Below the pieces are notes generated by a model. The model was not told the origin of the DNA and did not search any database. It saw only the letters and a list, made by a program, of their open reading frames with translations. The position numbers and the translations under genes are program-made. DNA of 64,000 bases from contig NC_080672.1 of NCBI RefSeq assembly GCF_030247195.1, positions 27,659,906 through 27,723,905 of the forward strand, in the 5' to 3' direction. The DNA comes from Topomyia yanbarensis. Lineage: Eukaryota; Arthropoda; Insecta; Diptera; Culicidae. Positions 58,320 through 64,000 of this stretch are shown one piece after another. Position 1 is the first letter of the stretch. The number at the start of each line of letters is the position of its first letter.

Positions 58320-58845
58320 TCTCTTCTCCTAGAATTTTATGTATACAAATACACTCTACGGTGTGTATACCCAAAAATTGTATATTTCCACCCAGTGCTA
58401 AATTGTCACCCTGACGGGTTACAGGCTCTCTGGACGAAACTCTGCGAAACCATAAGTTATTTGGCCAAGTGTCGCGTCGAAATGTTCGGATTCCCTTTGA
58501 AACGAACAATCAGCGCCCTGTCGGTGCGTTCACAGAAAAAAATATTTTGTAATTTTAAGTTTATTTGCATGCACATATTTGGAGCATGAATATAAATGTA
58601 AAATTAAGTTCCACCACCATGTAGGAGATAATCCTAGAACGATAAAAAGGTTAATAAATTTTATTTGAAATGATACTTACCAGGGAGATAATTTAATTAC
58701 GCTGACGTTAAAAGAAAAAAAAAAACAACAAAACTCTGACATGAAATAGACTATACTTGTAGTAGTACGTCCATTCAATTATACCAATAAACAAGATCGG
58801 GTCAAATCCAAACAGTGAAGCGTTTGCTTCCAACGCTTAATCTTA
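58320..58845. other. End of the duplicated unit
   Basis: AT-rich, no feature seen. It ends TTAATCTTA against the second copy. Confidence 0.4.
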
Positions 58846-59935
58846 ATAAATGAAACGTGCCTCCACTACGAGAATTGCCATTGCGACTGACTTTTTAAAC
58901 AAATTCGTATTAGACCAATTATGCGCTTGGTGGAACAGGTCCTAAAGGTGACGACGACGATAATCCTCACGGAAGTGACTAACTTAAGGTCCTTAAAGAA
59001 ATCATAACTGAAAAAGACGAATGACGAAACAAATTCCTTTTTACCTGGCTTTGGATAGGAATCACTTATAATCAAACAACGCTGATTATAAACAGGTGAG
59101 ATCCCTAAATAGTAAAAATCTCCAGTTGCGAACGACAGGAGTTCAACTGCTAATGCCACCTTGCTGACCGATGTTTGAAATAGGCTCCTATATGCAGAGC
59201 CGTAGCGTTCAGTTTGACAGGTTGGCCCCCGCCAAGGGCGCTAACTTTAGAAGGGCTTTGAAATCTTGATCTGCTTTAAAAAATGAGTAAGGCTAAGTCA
59301 TAAAATAAGTCAGGATAGGAGTATCATTCCCAGGTACACACAAAGTTATTGTTTGAAAGTCGTACTGAAAAAGCAAGCCAAAGCAGACAGCAAAAAGGCG
59401 CATAATTGAGACTCTATCAAAGGCGTCAGAAGACTACGGTACGCTCCTGTTAGTCCAGAATAAACAACGAACATGACAAAGACTTCAAATTTAAAAAAAA
59501 AAATAACAAAAAATATTGCAAACTTTTTCCCCTCGTTTTCTTAGTTTCATGGGAACGTGGGAAACGGAGATGTGGTCATGGGCAGTAACGCTTTTTAAAG
59601 CTGTAATAAAGATCGTAGAGTAAGCTAGATCATTTATCATCAAGAGGATAACCCCATACCGTACTATGAAAATTAAAGAGTCCTCGATGCCGAAAGGTGT
59701 TTCGAAATATCGCAAAGTCGCCGGTTCGCAACCAAGGTCCAACTAATCCTGCACTAAGTTGAATCTCTGATTGAAATGCCACATGGGATTTTTGGTGTTC
59801 CTGAAAGCGTTAGGAACTCTATGTTTCTTCTCAATTGTCGAAAACCAGGTGCAGTTTTCTTAGGATTTGTGGCAGTTTTCTCTGGTGTCCTTTCAGAAGA
59901 GAAAAAAAATGTTGCAAAGACCAGTTTGCTTATAA

Positions 59936-61159
59936 TTAGTGCAATACTACATGCATGACGCGCGGCATAAACAACCGATCAGGCAGACGATCCTTGTCGA
60001 AGAAGTCTCGCCAAAGGTCACCCAACATTAGCTTGAAGAGACATTTTTCGCCCCCTCCGGTGCGATGTGGTCACTTAAAATCGTCGCTCACTGGAGCATG
60101 GGGTCATTCAAATAGACAATTCCGTCCTTCAGTAGATCCACGCATTCCAAGTTCAAATCGATAATTACACCATCGATCTCAACTTTACGAGCGGGTAAGT
60201 AAACGCGTTAGTTCTTCATGAAAGTCTTGTCGCCGGTGACGTCATTTGTTTGCTTTAGACAAAATATCACAATTCTAAGCTTATCTAGGCGAACTTTCGA
60301 GATATCTGGCACAGCTGAATATTTGTGCGTCTTGCGGAATATTAGAATACTTCGCGGACTATCTTTGATCCGAAAGAAGATCGGATATAGTCGAACCCAG
60401 TTCAATGTGTTTGATTTTAAATGGAAGCTCGCAGTCTTTGGCGACGAATCTTGTTCGACATCCATTTTAGAATCATTTGAGTCAATTCAGGAGAGCTTAT
60501 TAATGCACGGACCTAGAGCCAGACGCAAAGTGCAAATTGAAGAATATGAGGGAAGAGACAGAAATAATGGAGGATATAATTTGAAGAACAATCTGAATTT
60601 GATAGTAAAGAAACAACGTGATCATCTACCTTCCCACGATATATGGCTAGCTGCAACCCATTTTATTGGAAACTGGAACGAAGAATATGTAAAAAACTTA
60701 TTCAGCAATAGATCATAAAGAAACAAGCATCTTTGTTACATTTACTTCTGCAAAAAGATGAGTGGGTGTGAAATATAACCGAAATACTGTGACGGCTTTT
60801 GCACTGGTATTTCGAATCTCACCGTAATCAACAATCCACCAATCGGTTCCTAAAATTGTCTCCTCAGTATGCTTGATATACGGTAGAGTATCAAACCGGA
60901 CGCACCTCAAAAGTTTTGGTACATCAAAAGAAAAGTCCCCATGCAAAATTTGAGCGCAATTGAAAAACAATGTTATGAAGCGTCGAGATCTGGTGTAATG
61001 TTGAAAAAAAATCCTTCGTGGAACAAGGAAAATTCTTGAATTTTTTTGTATGCCAAATGTTTTAGTAATCCGTGAAATGTCGAAATCTGGTGTCAATTCC
61101 AAAAAGGACCCTAATTCTTCTGAATAGATGCTCCCTTCGTCGCCGTCAACTGATTTCAT
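59936..61159 (-). pseudogene. Broken protein-coding gene of unknown identity (copy 2)
   Basis: Second copy of 53527-54750, with the same frame breaks at the same places, so the damage came before the duplication. Confidence 0.4.
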
Positions 61160-62298
61160 AACTATACAGTAAAAGATTTGTGGCTGGTATTTACATGAAA
61201 AGACCGACAGTCAATCATGAATTAAGTAGGGAATGGGGCAGGTATAGCGTGGTTGGCAGAGCTTAAAAAAATTGACATCCCTGCGTGAACTTGAAAAAGA
61301 AACGAAATTCAATTCATGGCCGCCGCGATGAATGAAATGTTTGGTTCGTTTCCCTCGTTATTCGTTCTCCCGACACAGCGCATTCAGGTTCGGATACGTT
61401 CGGGTTCCGAAGCAAACTGAATTTTGTTTCTATACTAACTCTGAGCGGGATTAATGATGTTGGTTGATTTCATGGATTGAAGATGGAGGAGAATTCTTCG
61501 CAGAAATGCCATGAAATAATTTATCCAAAGCAACACACTGGTGAGATCGTTTTATGTTATTTTTCAATGCTTATATATTTCACCTAAACACTTTACTTAT
61601 TCTAAATATATGCTGGAGCAAAAAATATTATTTTTCATTGTGGAAGTACAAATTATTGCAAATATCCAATTGATACGTGGATGAATTCGCGCGAGGCTTA
61701 TTGTTTATGGAGACTTCATCAGAATGTAGGTATATGAACAGGTACTCTTGAAATGGGTCGTTAGATGTACAGTAGAGCTACCACCTTTCATCTTCAGGGC
61801 CAAACTTATGATTACATAGATGCAGACAAGTTTTTTTTTCATAAAAGACGGTCCGTGGGAAAAAGATTGTGTACACCCACAATAACGACATGAAACACAG
61901 GTGTAGAACATGATAATGTTAAGGTCAAGATCCCCCTGTATATTGAAGATAATGCAGTCGGTATATGGCTATGTGACTTGTCACCGGGTACACAGGATAG
62001 CACAATCCGCACATATATGTGCTCTGCGATAATGCGGGATAAGTCAATGATATCCGAGACTTATAGGGTGATATTCCACATCTCGAAACGACAGGTTATT
62101 TGTGTACAATAGAGTGCCCAGAAAAATAATGAATTTTTGAAAACTCACTCGGCCCACCCCTGAGTCAATTTCTAGTCCCACCAGGAGTACTTGCTCCAAA
62201 TTTGAAGCAAATCGGACAAGTCTAGCTACCGGACCAACGTGCCTGAAGTTTGTATGGGATTTTTCGACAATTTACATGGAGAAAACCCACTAGCTCGC

Positions 62299-63099
62299 AT
62301 TTTCACCGCTAGGTGGCACTGTATGCATCGTATTATCACTGTAAGTGAAAATAAGAAAGATAATTTAATTGTCTATAACTTTGTTGAAGACTGCTAGTCA
62401 ATCCGACTTTGTTGAAAGAAGTTATTAAACTTTTAGCGAAGTGATGTCTGAGTCAGTTTTGCATGGGGCCTAGCAGTACATTTTAGTGTATCAGTACTAG
62501 GTTCCAACAAACTAAACATTTTTGTGGAATAATGGTTAGATTTAGATGAATAGTATGTTCGGAAGAATTTCAGTACATAATACGAGTTATGTTTTGGTTA
62601 GAAAATTTTAGTTCCACCTGTGACCGCATAGATGGCGCCAACACTAACTTTTCTACGGAGAGAGATAGAATATCAAAATGTTTGGAAGAATTACTGCAAA
62701 ATTCTTCTTCTACAACTTTGTAGAAGACACCCAATTTCTATCTCTCCCCGTTGAAAAGTTAGTGTTGGCGCCATCTATGCGGCCACAGGTGGAACTAAAA
62801 TTTTCTAACCAAAACATAACTCGTATTATGTACTGAAATTCTTCCGAACATACTATTGAGCTAAATCTAACCGTTTTTCCACAAAAATGTTTAGTTTGTT
62901 AGAACCTAGTACTGATACACTACCATGCACTGCTAGGCCCCATGCAAAACTGACTCAGACATCACTTCGTTAAAAGTTTAATAACTTTTCTTGTTCGAGT
63001 CGGATCGCTTTGCAGTCTTCAACAAAGTTGTAGATAGTAGAATTATCTTCTTAAGTTTCACTTTTGGTGATAATTTGATGCCAAATAGCGAACACAAAC
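62299..63099. repeat. Foldback element (copy 2)
   Basis: Second copy of 55890-56690, offset 6,409 bp. Confidence 0.8.
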
Positions 63100-63338
63100 A
63101 AAATGGATCCCGGAAGCTTTAAGTACACAAAAATAGTCACGAAGCGAGTACGAAACCTACGTTAAGACAAACCTAAAACAGTTTCCTGGACCTGAGTTTT
63201 ATAAGGCAAGCATTGAAAACTGTCGAAATTATCTATAAAATATCTAGTTTTTGTAAAAAGTTTTCGGGCACGTTCTGTCCTTTGGACGTTTTCAATCCGG
63301 ATCGTTTGGTGGCTTGTAAGTAGCGGTTTGCCCACTAC

Positions 63339-63969
63339 TCCGGTTCTGATTGCCTGACTGACCCTCCCTATCAGGGCGGCCTAGGTGCCTCTACAAGAAT
63401 TTTGGATTTTCGTATGCCAGCAAACAAAAAATGTAAACAAACAAATAAACTACTTTTACCGTGTATTCTCCCTCAACTCTTCACTGCGTTTCTTATGGTC
63501 CACTGCGGCTGACGATGGCGGGAAGGCGGACGGATTCTTCCGACCGGCCGGGACTACAACAGCCGCGTTCTTCTGTGGTCGTTGGCTGCTCCGGCAGCGG
63601 TCCTTAACAATTAGCCAGAGAGGTTTGTCTGAACCTCTCTAGCGACGGTGATGACGAATCACCGGATTCTTTACTTGCCGCAAAGAATGCCGGAGGATAC
63701 CGCAGTGTTCCTCCCAGGTAAAACCGTTGCCTTACCTGCTTCCTTCTGCTTAGTTATTAGCTGTAGAGGAGAGCAACGCTCGTTCGGCTTATCCTTTATA
63801 GTGAGAAAGGCGAGCGCTTAAGATTCTTTGCGATTAGCCGGGGAAGCGAAACCTCCGTCTGTCTATAACCGTGGTTCGTCCCTTTCTGTACTAACTACGA
63901 TGGCCGCGGCTTCAACCGAAAACAAACACGCTGTCATCGATGAGCAGCATAACCGGTGCACTCGTATTT
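63339..63969. other. GC-rich unassigned block (copy 2)
   Basis: Second copy of 56930-57560. Confidence 0.3.
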
Positions 63970-64000
63970 TTGCAAGAGGAGAGCGGTGACCTACTTAAAC

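Larger units (their letters stand above)
52437..58845 (+). repeat. Direct duplication, copy 1 (6,409-bp unit)
   Basis: The same sequence starts again at 58846 with a constant offset of 6,409 bp. Wherever I compared the two copies they are identical, including all open frames. The preceding bases differ (GGAAACCAC versus TTAATCTTA), so the unit boundary is clear on the left. The unit holds a broken minus-strand gene, a foldback element, a GC-rich block and a hairpin. Confidence 0.95.
58846..64000 (+). repeat. Direct duplication, copy 2 (cut by the window end)
   Basis: Repeats 52437-57591 without a difference that I could find. The remaining 1,254 bp of the unit would lie beyond the window if the duplication is complete. 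Confidence 0.95.

Noticed and set aside
1..64000. CRISPR array, operons, ribosome binding sites or bacterial origin
   Set aside because: The window is eukaryotic in all its recognisable content; spaced short identical repeats of CRISPR type are absent.

Overview
The window looks like TE-dense nuclear DNA from an Aedes-type culicine mosquito. This is an inference from AT-rich sequence, tRNA-derived SINEs resembling Feilai, several copies of a repeat family ending in GCCTTTCTCATATAGAAAGG with CATA/CACA microsatellites, RNase H-bearing LINEs, and piggyBac, hAT and Ty3/gypsy elements. I see no complete host gene, no intact tRNA or rRNA gene, and no CRISPR or prokaryotic feature.

Layout. 1-9400: a foldback element, a LINE 3' fragment, an inverted pair of diverged repeats (3362-3770 and 8570-8978) and unassigned GC-richer blocks. 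9470-12490: two minus-strand LINE remnants, then a 221-bp hAT-type MITE with an 8-bp target duplication. 13650-15421: a dispersed repeat that supplies a TATA box just upstream of a possible secreted-protein exon with a phase-compatible second exon; this is the best, though weak, host-gene candidate. 17-22 kb: an unassigned GC-richer block, a MITE, a SINE and a TIR-type repeat. 22990-26742: a LINE whose endonuclease region is split by a defective piggyBac, itself carrying another repeat (three nested layers). 26990-27680: another internally deleted LINE. 29549-31006: an almost fully palindromic 1.46-kb element flanked by TA. 35261-39084: a 3.8-kb hAT-like foldback element whose arms contain arrays of a ~117-bp tandem repeat, flanked by exact 8-bp duplications. 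42075-42830: a LINE ORF1 relic. 43229-46784: a structurally complete Ty3/gypsy element (199-bp LTRs, PBS, PPT, 5-bp TSD) with a 963-codon ORF that has lost reverse transcriptase and RNase H in frame. 46886-52222: a LINE fragment, a SINE with a 12-bp TSD and two TIR-family copies. 52437-64000: a directly repeated 6,409-bp unit, the second copy running off the window and apparently identical, containing a broken unidentified protein gene, a foldback element and a GC-rich block.

The recognisable coding sequences belong to transposable elements. Most are disabled: stops and frameshifts in the LINEs, a frameshift and an insertion in the piggyBac transposase, and loss of RT/RNase H in the gypsy element. 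Several elements keep both ends while losing their interior, so the window records internal deletion and nested insertion more than active coding. Many short open frames on both strands are chance or antisense frames and are left out.
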